Shown here: positions 1-11,284 of the stretch, piece after piece
How positions within the stretch are numbered: position 1 is the stretch's first letter
How the letters are laid out: every line of letters starts with the position of its first letter
Origin: Liriodendron chinense
Taxonomy: Eukaryota; Streptophyta; Magnoliopsida; Magnoliales; Magnoliaceae
NCBI GenBank assembly: GCA_003013855.2
Contig: ML058469.1
Coordinates: 1,922,001 to 1,986,000, forward strand
DNA length: 64,000 nt
Direction of reading: 5' to 3'
Program-made: the position numbers and the translations under genes
Notes under the pieces: model-generated
The model's input: the letters and a program-made list of their open reading frames with translations, nothing else
Databases searched by the model: none
What the model was told of the DNA's origin: nothing

Positions 1-14
1 AAAAAAACCCTGCA

Positions 15-600
15 TCTCACCTATCAGATTTGAAGCAACAACATGGAGAGACGATCAAAGAATTCATCATTCAATTCACGGTAGAAGCAGTCCAAACCGA
101 AGATTATACTGAAGATAAGGGGCTCACCGCCCTTATAGCGGGCATTACAAGCGAAAGATTTTGATTTGCTTTGGATAAAAACCCTCCTAAGACTGATGAT
201 CGAGTTCCAAACCAAAGCTCAAAAATACATAAACGCTGAAGAAGTAGCCCTAACTCGCCATGTTGTTCAAGGAAAAAAGTGAAAGGCCGAAGATATCTCT
301 TCAGCAGATAAGAAATACCGACATGACCGACGTGATCGCTCTCCAAGGAAGCCTTATTCCGAAAAATATCGCAATTATACACCTCTCAATCGATCTCCCG
401 AAAAGGTACTGATGGAGATCAAACACAAGTCGTATGTCAAATGGCCCCCAATGATCAAGTTGGATCCCGAAAAAAGAGACAAAAGGAAGTTTTGTTACTT
501 CCATAAAGATCACAGGCATAACACTTAAGATTGTATATCTCTTAAAGACTAGATCGAAGCCTTCATTCGAAAGGGGCACCTCCGAGACTATGTCGCATGA
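15..600 (+). pseudogene. Tat gag remnant (capsid and nucleocapsid)
   Basis: Frame 3 gives a retrotrans_gag-like stretch beginning SHLSDLKQQHGETIKEF and continuing through AVQTEDYTEDKGLTALIAGI. After a stop near 168 it resumes with LDKNPPKTDDR. Around 478-590 there is a KRKFCYFHKDHRHNT segment followed by a stop and DCISLKD, which resembles the Cys/His-containing C-terminus of Tat gags. Gag would form the virus-like particle and package element RNA. Several in-frame stops make it non-functional. The 5' end of the gene is outside the window. Confidence 0.7.
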
Positions 601-779
601 CAAGATTGTTTGCCTAAACGATCTGGTACGCCAGCACGTCGCGATCACCATGACCAGAGGAAGAAGTCACCACAACGCCGTACTTCCTAGGAGGATGCCG
701 AGCCAATAAGCGAAATTCGAACCATTACAGGCGGGCTGGCTTGGAGAGGAGACTCATGAGCCTCAAGGAAAGCGTACAC

Positions 780-959
780 TCGAAAGGCGAGCCAAAAGCC
801 CCAACATGTTTATTCGGTGGAGAAATCATCCAACCCGACAAATTTGAATCATCAGCAAATATCCTTCTCTCATGCAGATGCCGAAGGACTCCACTTCCCT
901 CATGAAGATTCCATCGTAGTAACGTTAAATGTATCAAATTATTTAACTCATCGTATTAT
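780..959 (+). pseudogene. Tat protease, N-terminal part
   Basis: The frame reads HADAEGLHFPHEDSIVVTLN followed by VSNYLTHRI, which is the segment just upstream of the aspartic protease active site in Tat polyproteins. It stops at the Athila-like insertion at 960. Across the insertion the frame continues as an LNTGSSADTLY motif from 7803, so the protease was cut immediately in front of its catalytic loop. Confidence 0.75.
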
Positions 960-2508
960 TGTTGAGCTCTTAATTGTGCATATTCTAACCCCAATTCATC
1001 ACTCATTATGAAAGGTTTTCATGATTTATAGACTAATCTAATGCATGGATTTGTGATTGTAGGATGAGAGAGAGGATTCATCAATTGGAGACTTAAAGAA
1101 GCCATTTACAAGCATAGAAGATCAAAGGGTTAAGTGTCAAAGGATGAAAGAAAGAAAGCAGAAGAAGAGGCCCACGACCGGTCGTCCATAATCCAGGACC
1201 GGTCGTCCGACTGGTCCGATCACTCAACAGGAGGGGACACATGGCAAATCTCACTAGACTGTCCACAATCGGTCGTGCGACCGGTCGTGCATGGCTCAGA
1301 CCGGTCGTGCGACCGGTCCTTGAATTAAAAATCTGAGGCTGAGTTTTTCAGAAACTCTCTGGACGTTTTTTACACTTTTGCGACCGGTTGTGCGACCGGT
1401 CGCCCAGGAGCTCCGACCGGTCGTGCGACCGGTCATCTGTGTAATTGAGCGTGTTCTATAAGCTCTGGATTTCTCTGCGCACTGCGTACTCTTACGCAAT
1501 TTCTGAAAGATTCTGATGCTGCGAAGCCTCCCCACTATAAAAGGACACCTATGGATCATTCCCAGGGTATCCTAGAATAGAACCAGCATGGTGGGAGGCG
1601 GCGGAAGTGGATTTCGGAGTTCCACAACTCCTTCTAGTTTGTTTGCTATTTTTATGTTTTTCTTAGTTGTTTCATGTTTCCTTGGATCATGAACGGCTAA
1701 ACCTCTTAGCTAGGGCTAAGAGGTGAAGCTTGTAGTGAATCTAAGATGTTTCAATTCGTTTAAAGTTGGTTTTAAGTTGGATTTCATGTTTAAGAACAAT
1801 GGTTTGAAGTTTAATTCAAGTTCTAAGTAGTTTTTCTTAGTCTTATGATGACTCATGGATGTTTGGAAGAAGTACTTGAGTTCTTAATTGTTGTGTGTTA
1901 GTCTAGACCTGTATGATCCGAGGAATTGGAGTACGCTCTAGTACTATGATCTTCATATGGGAACTTCCTACCAAAGTTCTACTTTTCTGGAAATTCTGTA
2001 CTATGTGGGGCTGTGTATGTGATTTGAATCAGGTTCAAATCATGATCTAGCTTTGTCTTGTGACAGGACTTAATAATGGTTATGATTGTGAACTTAGTCT
2101 ATTAGAATTGGGACTGACCTATGCAATTGACTATGCTCGTCCTAGCTTGCATTGAGTGAATCATGTACATTGATTCTACATATGACAGATTGTTGGTTTA
2201 ATTGCTCTATCATCCGACTAGATAGATATTAATTTCGATTCTAGTTGAGAAAGTGAGAAACCACAGCGAATTGAGCATCAAGGATTGCTACAAGTGGATC
2301 CTTGAACCCCTAGTGCCTTTTTATAATTGTTTCCTTTCGATTTAGTTTAAAGTTGTTACTTATATCAATCTCTTACAAATCTGATTGTTAGCTTCTCAAT
2401 AGAAACTATTGGAAGTATTTGTGAATTCCTATATAAGTCCCTGTGGATCGACCTCGGTCTTACCGAGTTTATCACTACATCGCAACCCTACACTTGGGAA
2501 AGCGAACA
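960..2508 (+). repeat. 5' LTR of the Athila-like deletion derivative
   Basis: 1549 bp, TG...CA ends, nearly identical to 6252-7802. U3 carries the GACCGGTC palindrome array (about 1174-1437), then an imperfect TGCGTACTCTTACGCA palindrome, then a TATA box at about 1536. Confidence 0.93.
1174..1437. promoter_or_regulatory. GACCGGTC palindrome array in U3
   Basis: At least eight perfect GACCGGTC octamers plus variants with one change, many paired as GACCGGTCGTGCGACCGGTC. The spacer holds AACTCTCTGGAC at about 1353-1364. The array ends roughly 100 bp before the TATA box (TATAAAAGG, about 1536-1544). The position suggests an upstream promoter or enhancer role, which is inference. Confidence 0.8.
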
Positions 2509-2514
2509 AGTTTT

Positions 2515-2532
2515 TGGCGCTGTTGCCGGGGA
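2515..2532 (+). other. Primer binding site, tRNA-Asp type
   Basis: TGGCGCTGTTGCCGGGGA lies six bases after the 5' LTR. This matches the tRNA-Asp-type primer site usual in Athila-group elements with one change. It primes minus-strand DNA synthesis. Confidence 0.8.
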
Positions 2533-3201
2533 TTTTGACGATTTTTCACAAAAATTTCTGAAAATAGTATCTATTTAGGATTTTTAGGATTCTAGTACTA
2601 ACTTAGTTTGTTTTGTTTGATTTTTCTTTTGCAGGGATTTCTAGGAAGCTGAAGAAGACATAAGGATCTCAAGTGCCCAAATCAGGTTTTACTGTCTAAA
2701 CCTTACTTTTCTTCTTCTTCTATTCATTCCTATCATAATCATCTCTTGTAGAGTGGGTGGAGACTCCTTTTTGGATCTCTGATAGGTAGGCCTTGTGTCG
2801 CCTGGATTCCTATTGGTTGGCTCTGCCGTCTTGGATCACCTTGTGCTCGGAGATTTCTCTTCTCACCTCTACTCCTCTTTCTTCTTTTTCTGCACTTTTC
2901 TCAAAAGATTCAAAGAGTGGGTGGGGAGTTCTCTGAACCCCTATTGACCAGGAGAAATCGATCTCTATCCTTGCTTCTGGCCTAGCCATTGCAAGACACC
3001 TTGTGCTTCGGTCTTAGAGAAGAGTAAAGAAAGGGAGGAAGAATTCTTCTTTCTTTTTTGTTTCATTCTTTTAGGTTTTGCACGCCACATTAGGCTCGGG
3101 ATTCCAATAACAGACTCATTAGTGAAGGGGGAATAGTTGAAGGAATTGACAGAGAACCACGTGCTAGGAGACATCTAACTTCTCTAATTTTTTCTAAAAA
3201 T

Positions 3202-4737
3202 ATGGCTATAAATCAACCTAATCTGATGGCCAATCCTAATCTGGGCCAAAACCAAACCGAAACGGGAGAGAATGTGGTTGAGAATGTTCCCCGACCAAGA
3301 AAATTACGTGATTACTTGCAACCAGCAAGAGCGAGCACTCCCTCATGCATAGTTTCTACACAAAATGCAGGGAATGTATATTTGAAACCGGGAGTGATCC
3401 AACTCCTCCTAAAATTTCATGGATTAGACAGTGAAAGTGCTTATCAACACCTTAAGGAATTTGATGAGGTAATCACCACCATGCACTTTGCGAATGTTAC
3501 TGATGATGTGGTAAGACTTAAATTATTTTCTTTTACCCTTAAAGATAAAGCTAAAGGTTGGCTTCATGCATTAAGGCTAAGATCAATTGGTGCATGGACT
3601 GATATGCATAAGGAATTCATTAAAAAATTCTTCCCTACTCACAAAACGAACATGTTGAGGCGCCTTATCATGAACTTTGGCCAAAAGGAAGATGAGACCT
3701 TCTTCCAATGTTGGGAGAGGTTTAAGGACTTGTTAAATGCATGCCCACATCATGGCTATGAAATTTGGAGGGTTATAAGCTTTTTCTATGAAGGACTGAC
3801 TTCACCTATGCGCCAATACGTAGAGATGATATGTAATGGGTAGTTCATGAATAAGGAAGCCGATGAAGCATGGGACTATTTGGAGGAATTAGCTGAGAAT
3901 GCACAGTCTTGGGATACATCTAAACCAGCAAATTCCAAGGCTAGCCAACAAAGGGAAAAAGGAGGAATTTATGTCCTATCAGAAAAGGATAGCATAAGTG
4001 CACATGTGGCTAGCCTCACAAGAAAAGTCGAGGCCATGGAATTAAAGAAAGGAGAGACGATCAACTCCAATGAAGTTGAAACTGTTTGTGGAATTTGTGC
4101 CGGAAATCAACATATAACACAAGATTGTCCCACAATTTCAGTGGTTCAGGACATCTTACAAGAACAATCAAATGCTATAAACAGTTATCAACGACAATTT
4201 GGTGCTCCAAACTTAAACACGTTTGATGCTAATTGGAAGAACCATCCCAACTTCAGTTGGAGGAATGGACCCACTGCAAATGCAAACAATATCCCTCAAG
4301 CTCAACCTATACTAGGACCATCTCTAGTCATTACACCGAAAGTTACGCTAGAGGAGATGTTGGGTGCATTTGTATCGGTTCAAGCTGAGTATAACAAGAC
4401 TAATTCTCTGAAAATAGATGGGTTCATGCAAGAGCAATTGAAATTCAATCAAAATTCAACTCAAGCCATTAATGAATTGAAAACCTCAATGGCTAGAGTT
4501 GAATCTCATCTCAGTGTTGGGGAGAAAGGCACACTTCCTGCCCAACCTCTTCATAACCCAAGAACCCAATTTGAGATACAAGACGCGGGCTCATCCTCCC
4601 AACATACGGAGCATGTTCAAGCTATCACCACTTTGAGAAGTGGGAAAATAGTTGATAAGTCTAATCCGGTAAAGGCCCTAAAGCTTAAGGATCCAGAAAA
4701 TTCCAAAGAGGTTGATAGCTCAAACAATACTCCATAA
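3202..4737 (+). pseudogene. Athila-like gag with one internal stop
   Basis: The protein starts MAINQPNLMANPNLGQNQTE and reads for about 511 codons with a single in-frame TAG at 3841-3843; the sister copy has GAG there, so this is a G-to-T nonsense change. The capsid-like retrotrans_gag region (ends AKGWLHALRLRS, then FFPTHKTNMLRRL) lies near residues 60-200. A CX2C-like CGICAGNQH segment follows near residue 295, then a variable region. The reading frame is otherwise intact, much better kept than pol. The start is the first ATG of the conserved frame and matches that of the gag at 27223. Confidence 0.85.
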
Positions 4738-5081
4738 GAGAAAGAATCGGAAAGGCAATACAAGCCGGTTGCCCCGTTTCCCGAAAGGTTGATTTCACCC
4801 AAACCTTTAGACAAAAACCTAAAAATTTTAAAGGTTTTCAAGCAGGTGAAGATCAACATCCCGTTGTTGGATGCCATAAAGCAAATACCATCCTATGCCA
4901 AATTTCTAAAGGAATTGTGCACGGTCAAAAGGAAACAAAATGTTCACAACAAAGTACTTTTGACTGAGAATTTGAGCGCTATTATCAAACAAGAGGTGCC
5001 CTAAAAATACAAGGATCTGGGTAGTCCAACCATCTCATGCGTCATAGGAGACTACTGGATTAAACAAGCCTTACTTGACTT
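4738..5081 (+). pseudogene. Athila-like gag end and protease leader remnant
   Basis: Continues the conserved Athila frame after a TAA at 4735-4737 with LDAIKQIPSYAKFLKEL and TENLSAIIKQEVP. It then reads GSPTISCVIGDYWIKQALLD in a shifted frame and breaks off just before the DLGAS protease active site. The intact counterpart lies at about 28870-29105. Confidence 0.75.
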
Positions 5082-5105
5082 TATGCTTTTGGACGAGTTG
5101 TTGGA
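5082..5105. other. Deletion junction with 24-bp filler
   Basis: Left of 5082 the sequence matches the sister element up to its position 29101. Right of 5105 it matches from about 32604. The 24 bases between match neither side. About 3.5 kb of protease, RT, RNase H and integrase are missing. Filler of this kind is typical of end joining. Confidence 0.7.
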
Positions 5106-6251
5106 ATTGATCTCCTAGTCTGATGGAGGTATAGAGTAGTTAATATTAGGATTTTTTTTATTTTTTTTGTTCACTTGTTTATAGGTTTGTTAAAAGGAGG
5201 TAGAATTCCACTTTTCATTCTCTCAGGTACTATCATTCCTCACTCCCTTTTATTTTTCGAATTGCTCTCATGTTTTGCTCATTGAACATCTTTTATATTG
5301 AAGACAATGCAAGATTTGGTTGGTGGGTGTAGGATCACTTGGATGAATCCAGCGTTTTGTAACATTTCAAGCAATTATGTAGAAATTTTTGATTTTTCTA
5401 AAATTCAAAACTCTTTTAGAAAGCTATGTTTCTATGCATTCAAGATGATATGAGCATAAGAAGAGGAGATATGAAGTATATGAGGTTGTAAGTCTTGAAC
5501 TTCTCATAGCATAATGGTTTTATATGTGAATTCCCCTAGTTATGTGATTGATAGAAAATTTGAACACTTTTACACCTAGTTCACATTACACGATTTTCAT
5601 AAGTTGAAAGGATTATGCGATTTATGAATTAGCTAGACTTTGATTTAAGGTGTTGAGAAACCAAGCCGGGGTACTTTGTCCAGCCTTGTTCATGGGAAAA
5701 TAACGAGAGATATGGATTTCTAAAAATCCTATCTAATTTAAAAGAAAAAGGAAAAGGAAGGATGAAATTAGGAATGATGGAAAAAAATGGTGGAAAAATT
5801 CCGATTAGGGCTACCTATTACCAACCGAGGGATGGTCTACCTGTAACGAAAGCCGGAAATGGGACATAATGTGAAAGCCGTCGGAAGAACATTAAGGCAA
5901 ATTCTTGTCATTGGCTTGTTGTGTTCTATACACCTTCAGATCTATAGTTTAGTTGATTTATGGAGAAGATAATCCCAGAAACTCATCAGATGAAATTTCA
6001 CTATGCACACTAGGTTGAATTTGTTCGAGTTCTTCTACTTATCAAACAATTAGCGGGAATTTCATATGGACACTTATTATGTTTTGAGAGTTTACAGTTT
6101 CAACCTCTACCACCTAATTTTTCTGAATCTTACACTTGTGTGTCTTGGAATGTATAGAAGAAGGGTTTCTAAAGGAGAGTTGGGTTTTGAAGAATAGAAT
6201 TGGTTTCACGCATGTTTTGCTCGGGACTAGTAAAATGCTGGTTGGGGGGTG
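5106..6251 (+). other. 3' untranslated region and polypurine tract, Athila-like
   Basis: Non-coding, closely matching 32604-33742 of the sister element. It ends in the G-rich tract GGTTGGGGGGTG directly before the 3' LTR, the expected plus-strand primer. A second similar tract (GGTTGGTGGGTG, about 5319-5330) lies some 920 bp upstream. Confidence 0.8.
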
Positions 6252-7802
6252 TGTTGAGCTCTTAATTGTGCATATTCTATCCCCAATTCATCACTCATTA
6301 TGCAAGGTTTTCATGATTTATAGACTAATCTAATGCATGGATTTGTGATTGTAGGATAAGAGAGAGGATTCATCAATTGGAGACTTAAAGAAGCCATTTA
6401 CAAGCATAGAAGATCAAAGGGTTAAGTGTCAAAAGGATGAAAGAAAGAAAGAAAGCAGAAGAAGAGGCCCACGACCGGTCGTGCGACCGATCGTCCATAG
6501 CCCAGGACCGGTCGTCCGACCGGTCCGATCACTCAACAGGAGGGGCCACATGGCAAATCTCACTGGACTGTCCACGACTGGTCGTCCATGGCTCAGACCG
6601 ATCGTGCGACCGGTCCTTGAATTAATAATTTGAGGCTGAATTTTCCAGAAACTCTCTGGACGTTTTTTACACTTTTGCGACTGGTCGTGCGACCGGTCGC
6701 CCAGGAGCTTTGACCGGTCGTGCGACCGGTCGTCTGCGTAACTGAGCGTGTTCTACAAGCTCAGGATTTCTCTGCTCACTGCGTACTTTTACGCAATTTC
6801 TGGAAGATTCTGATGCTGCGGAGCCTCCCCACTATAAAAGGACACCTAGGGATCGTTCTTAGGGTATCCAAGAACAGAACCAGCATGGTAGGAGGTGGTG
6901 GAAGTGGATTTCGGAGTTCCACAACTCCTAGTTTGTTTGCTATTTTTATGTTTTTCTTAGTTGTTTCATGTTTCCTTGGATCATGAACGGCTAAACCTCT
7001 TAGCTAGGGCTAAGAGGTGAAGCTTGTAATGAATCTAAGATGTTTCGATTCGTTTAAAGTTGGTTTTAAGTTGGATTTCATGTTTAAGAACAATGGTTTG
7101 AAGTTTAATTCAAGTTCTAAGTAGTTTTTCTTAGTCTTATGATGACTCATGGATGTTTGAAAGAAGTACTTGAGTTCTTAATTGTTGTGTGTTAGTCTAG
7201 ACCTGTATGATCCGAGGAATTGGAGTACGCTCTAGTACTATGATCTTCATTTGGGAACTTCCTACCAAAGTTCTACTTTTCTGGAAATTCTGTACTATGT
7301 GGGGCTGTGTATGTGATTTGAATCAGGTTCAAATCATGATCTAGCTTTGTCTTATGACAGGACTTAATGATGGTTATGATTGTGAACTTAGTCTATTGGA
7401 ATTGGGACTGACCTATGCAATTGAGTATGCTCGTCCTAGCTTGCATTGAGTGAATCATGTACATTAATCTTACATATGGCAGATTATTGGTTTAATTGCT
7501 CTATCATCCGACTAGATAGATATTAATTTCGATTCTAGTTGAGAAAGTGAGAAACCACAGCGAATTGAGCATCAAGGATTGCTACAAGTGGATCCTTGAA
7601 CCCCTAGTGCCTTTTTATAATTGTTTACTTTCGATTTAGTTCAAAGTTGTTACTTATATCAATCTCTTACAAATCTGATTGTTAGCTTCTCAATAGAAAC
7701 TATTGGAAGTATTTGTGAATTCCTATATAAGTCCCTGTGGATCGACCTCGGTCTTACCAAGTTTATCACTACATCACAACCCTACACTTGGGGAAGCCAA
7801 CA
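6252..7802 (+). repeat. 3' LTR of the Athila-like deletion derivative
   Basis: 1551 bp, TG...CA ends, TATA box at about 6833. The palindrome array (about 6474-6732) differs from the 5' LTR by whole palindrome-sized insertions and losses. It is followed by the target duplication ATTAT. Confidence 0.93.
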
Positions 7803-8402
7803 ATTATGTTGAATACAGGTAGTTCTGCAGATACCCTTTATCATGAAGCTTTCAACAAGATGGCTCTTGCCAGAAACCTATCGACCCCCCTTGTCGGTTT
7901 TGAAGGTGAAGTAGTGACGCCAGAGGGGAGTATCGATCTTCCTGTCACATTTGGAGAAGTTCTAGCTAAAGTCACTGTTTTCATCAATTTCCTTATGGTC
8001 GATCGAAAATCTGCGTACAATGCCATCTTGGGCCGACCCTCTCTCACCAAGATAGGAGCGGCTCTACACCCTCTCTACTTATGCATCAAGTTCCCCACTC
8101 CGAACGGAGTAGGAGTGGTTCGAGGAAATCTAAAGGAGGCTCGAGCATGTTATGAAATCGCAGTACAAGATCGAAAGAGTATCCAAGTAGCTCCTATAAT
8201 GATGATTTCAGGAGATTCAGCAAGTTATCCCATAACAACAAACCTGGTCCTAAGGGAAAATACGTATCAGGCAGGAGCACTTGGGCATGAAACGATCGAA
8301 ATTCAATTGTCTAACGACGATCCTTCCAAAAAGGTCTATATCAAGTCATCTTTGAATTCCGCCTTTCGGATTCATTTGACCAACCTCTTGGTCAAATATT
8401 AA
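7803..8402 (+). pseudogene. Tat aspartic protease and linker
   Basis: The sequence from 7806 reads MLNTGSSADTLYHEAFNKM, the Tat protease active-site region. The expected catalytic aspartate of the D-T-G triad is asparagine here (AAT at 7812-7814), so the enzyme would be dead. Downstream FLMVDRKSAYNAILGRPSL is the conserved flap and hydrophobic core of this family. The ORF runs to a stop at 8400-8402, after which the frame resumes at about 8430 with RT. It should be joined to 780-959 across the Athila-like insertion. Confidence 0.85.
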
Positions 8403-8429
8403 GATGTAATCGCCTGGTCTCATAAAGAC

Positions 8430-9328
8430 ATGCCATGTATCGACCCCAATGTTACAATTCATCACCTGAATGTAGACCCAAAATTTAAACCTATCCATCA
8501 GCGCCGACGAGCTTTCACAGCTGAAAGGCAGATGGTGATTAAAGCCGAGGTCGAAAAATTATTGGTCGTCAACTTCGTCGAAGAGGTCGACTACCAAGAG
8601 TGGGTCGTGAACGTCGTTCTTGTGCTCAAGGAAAACGGTAAGTGGAGGATGTGCGTAGATTATTCCGATATAAACAAGGTGTGTCCGAAGGACAGCTTCC
8701 CGACTCCCCACATCAACCAACTGATCAATTTAACAGCAGGACATGCCCTGCTCAGCTTTATGGATGCTCATTCTGGTTATAATCAAATTATGATGTATCC
8801 ACCTGATCGCCAAAATACTGCCTTTATCACCGATCAAGGTTTATACTGTTATAAGGTGATGCCTTTCGGTTTAAAGAATGCAGGGCCACCTATCAGCGCC
8901 TAGTCAATAAAATGTTTGCCGCACAAATCGGTAGGAATATGAAGTTGTATGTCGACGACATGCTCGTGAAAAGCGTTGTGGCCAGTGATCATCTCGCAGA
9001 TATCCAAGAAGCTTTCGATCTGATGAGGAAATATCACATGGAGCTAAATCCAGAAAAATGTGCTTTTGGAGTCTCTGCTGAAAAATTTCTCGGGTTCATG
9101 GTTGGTCAACGAGGGATTGAAGCAAATCCTGAGAAGATTAAGGCCTTGGTTGAAATGCAATCTCCATTCACTATTAAAGAAGTTCAACAGTTAGTTGGTC
9201 GAATCGCATCGTTAAACAGGTTTATCTCACGTGCCTCTGATAAGTGTTTTCCCTTCTTCAAGCTCCTATGTACAACTGCAAAAACCAACTGGGTGTGGAC
9301 TCAACAATGTGAGGAGGCATTTCAATAA
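8430..9328 (+). pseudogene. Tat reverse transcriptase, one frameshift
   Basis: Two ORFs, 8430-8903 and 8912-9328, form one RT. The first has KWRMCVDYSDINKVCPKDSF, the FMDAHSGYNQI motif and VMPFGLKNAG. The second has the catalytic YVDD box (LYVDDMLVKS, about 8946-8975) and the thumb region with FLGFMVGQRGIEANPEKIKA. A single-base loss near 8882-8886, in the run after AAGAATGCAG, explains the frame change. RT would copy element RNA to cDNA in the particle. All three catalytic aspartates appear present, but the frameshift disables it. Confidence 0.9.
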
Positions 9329-9700
9329 CTGAAGCAGTATATGAGCACGCCTCCTATATTATCCAAGCCTGTCCCACATGAGTAGCTTTTTCTTTATTTA
9401 TCTGTATCTTCCACGGCCGTTAGTGTCGCATTAATAAGAGAAGACTCCGTAATACAGAGGCCCGTTTATTATATTAGTCGAGCAATGGTAGATGCTGAAA
9501 CTCGATACTCTAACATGGAAAAACTTGCTCTAGCTCTAGTAACTGCGGCTCGAAAACTACGACCTTATTTTCAAGCCCATCCTATAATGATTCATACGAA
9601 TCATCCTTTAAAGCAAGTCCTTAAAAAACCCGAAGTATCCAGATGATTAACTAAAGGGCGATCGAGCTCGGAGAACATGCTCTCGAACCGCGGTAAAAGT
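9329..9700 (+). pseudogene. Tat RNase H (first)
   Basis: Readable as LFLYLSVSSTAVSVALIRED, then PVYYISRAMVDAETRYSNME, then KLALALVTAARKLRPYFQAH and HTNHPLKQVLKKPE. This is the gypsy RNase H connected to RT. A stop after the preceding RT segment at 9328 and stops near 9385 and 9645 interrupt it. Confidence 0.75.
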
Positions 9701-9784
9701 CCAAGCCGTGGCTGATTTCATTGCCGAATTCACGTATTCGACCCCTACTACTCCTGGCTCCAGTAACGATCCTGCGACCCGTGA

Positions 9785-10190
9785 GTAGCCAACTTGGTTC
9801 CTATATGTAGACGGATCGCCGTGTTCCTCTGGTAGCGGAGCTGGTTTAATCCTGTTAGCTCCTGACGAGTCACAATTTCAATATACTTGGCGCTTCGATT
9901 TTCATGCCTCTAATAATGAAGTAGAATACGAAGCCTTAATCACTAGTCTCAAAATAGCAAATATACTCACGATAACGAATCTACTTATTTACAGCGACTC
10001 CCAGCTGGTCGTTAATCAAGTACTCAACGAATTCGAGGTAAAAGAAGAGCGAATGACTCTATACAAATCTCGAGTACTAATCCTGCTCCCTAAATTGAGC
10101 AAATATGAGATAATTCATATTCATCGCGAGGAGAACAAGCTCGTAGATTCTCTCACCAAATTAGCTTCCGCTCCAGAGTCTGATCTGACA
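9785..10190 (+). pseudogene. Tat archaeal-type second RNase H
   Basis: The frame has LYVDGSPCSSGSGAGLILLA, then ASNNEVEYEALITSLKIA, IYSDSQLVVNQVLNEF and HREENKLVDSLTKLASA. The D of YVDGS, the E of EYEAL, the D of YSDSQ and the final D of LVDSL match the D-E-D-D catalytic set of RNase HI. A second, archaeal-like RNase H downstream of the retroviral-type one is a diagnostic feature of the plant Tat/Ogre lineage, so this region fixes the classification. Confidence 0.8.
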
Positions 10191-11284
10191 CGAGTAGTTC
10201 TTATCGAGCATCTTTCTGCTTTGAGTATCGATCAAATCGCTCCAAAGCTAGTTGCTATGATACAATTATCTCCATGCTGGATGGATTTCATTATCCTTTA
10301 CCTTAAGAGCGGACAACTCTCAGACGATAAGAAATCTGCACAACAAATTCGCGCTCGTGCTACCAGGTATGTCTTACAGAATGACAAATTGTTGCGTAAA
10401 ATCTTTACTTTACCGTATTTAAGGTGTCTCTATCCAGAAGAAGCACACCGTGTTCTCGATAAAATACACCAAGAGGCATGTGGTAATCACCCCAAAGGAT
10501 GGTCTCTAGCATACAAAGCAATGAGACAAGGGTATTATTGGCCCACTATGAAAGCTGACGCTATTGAATTCTCCAAGAAATGTGCTAACTGTCAGCTTTA
10601 CTCTCCAGTCCCTCATTTACCATCCGAACAAATGACGTCGATGGATGACTCCTGGCCTTTTGCTCAATGGGGAGACGATACAATCGGACCACTCCCCATA
10701 GGGAAAGGCCAAAACAGGTTCGCAACTGTGGTAGTCGATTACTTCACCAAATGGGTAGAAGTGAAACCTCTAGCACCATCACTGAAATGAAAACTACTAA
10801 ATTCATATGGAAAAACATTATATGACGTTATGGACTCCCTCATATCATAATTTTCGATAACGGAAGACAGTTCGATAACACCACATTCTCTGAGTTTTGC
10901 GTGAAGTGGAAGATATGTAATATTCGGACTTCCCCATATCATCCCCAAGCTACTGGACAGGTAGAGGTGGTTAACAAAATTATCAAACACCATTTGAAGA
11001 CCAAGCTTGACGAGTGTAAGGTTATATGGCCAGAACTCCTACCAAAAGTTTTATGGGCCTACAGGCTGACAACTTGTAATTCAACAGGAGAATCACCGTT
11101 CTTACTAGCATTCAGCACCGAAGCAGTCGTCCCAGTAGAAGTCGAGATACTAACTCATCGAGTGGAAGATTAGGAGACTGCTCGTAATGAGGAAGGTTTA
11201 GAACTCCACCTTGATCTTTTAGAAGAGAAAAGAGATATAGCTCGTCTTCGAGCAGCAGCTTATCAACAACGAATAGCTCGCTAT
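10191..11284 (+). pseudogene. Tat integrase, interrupted at its C-terminus
   Basis: The zinc-binding HHCC domain is visible as HQEACGNH ... CANCQLY (about 10465-10600). The catalytic core starts at the WGDDTIGPLP segment (usual form WGMDIIGPLP), keeps its first aspartate and continues through VVVDYFTKWVEVKPLAPS to a stop at 10788-10790. A second segment follows with IIIFDNGRQFD (second Asp) and SPYHPQATGQVEVVNK (Glu). Further on, LLPKVLWAYRLTTCNSTGES and EEKRDIARLRAAAYQQRIAR lead to the SIRE-type solo LTR at 11285. The C-terminal part continues at 13220. Confidence 0.87.

Larger units (their letters stand above)
960..7802 (+). mobile_element. Athila-like gypsy deletion derivative with target duplication ATTAT
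   Basis: Two LTRs (960-2508 and 6252-7802), both beginning TGTTGAGCTC and ending in AACA, flank a PBS, a gag gene, a short pol remnant and a 3' UTR. The 5-bp target duplication ATTAT is perfect (955-959 and 7803-7807). Compared with the sister element at 24974-35294 it lacks about 3.5 kb running from the protease active site through integrase. It could only have moved with proteins supplied by a relative, unless the deletion happened after insertion. It interrupts the Tat protease. Confidence 0.93.

Noticed and set aside
5082..5105. Filler read as a short peptide MLLDELLELIS joined to the 3' UTR.
   Set aside because: No ribosome context and not present in the sister element; end-joining filler is simpler.
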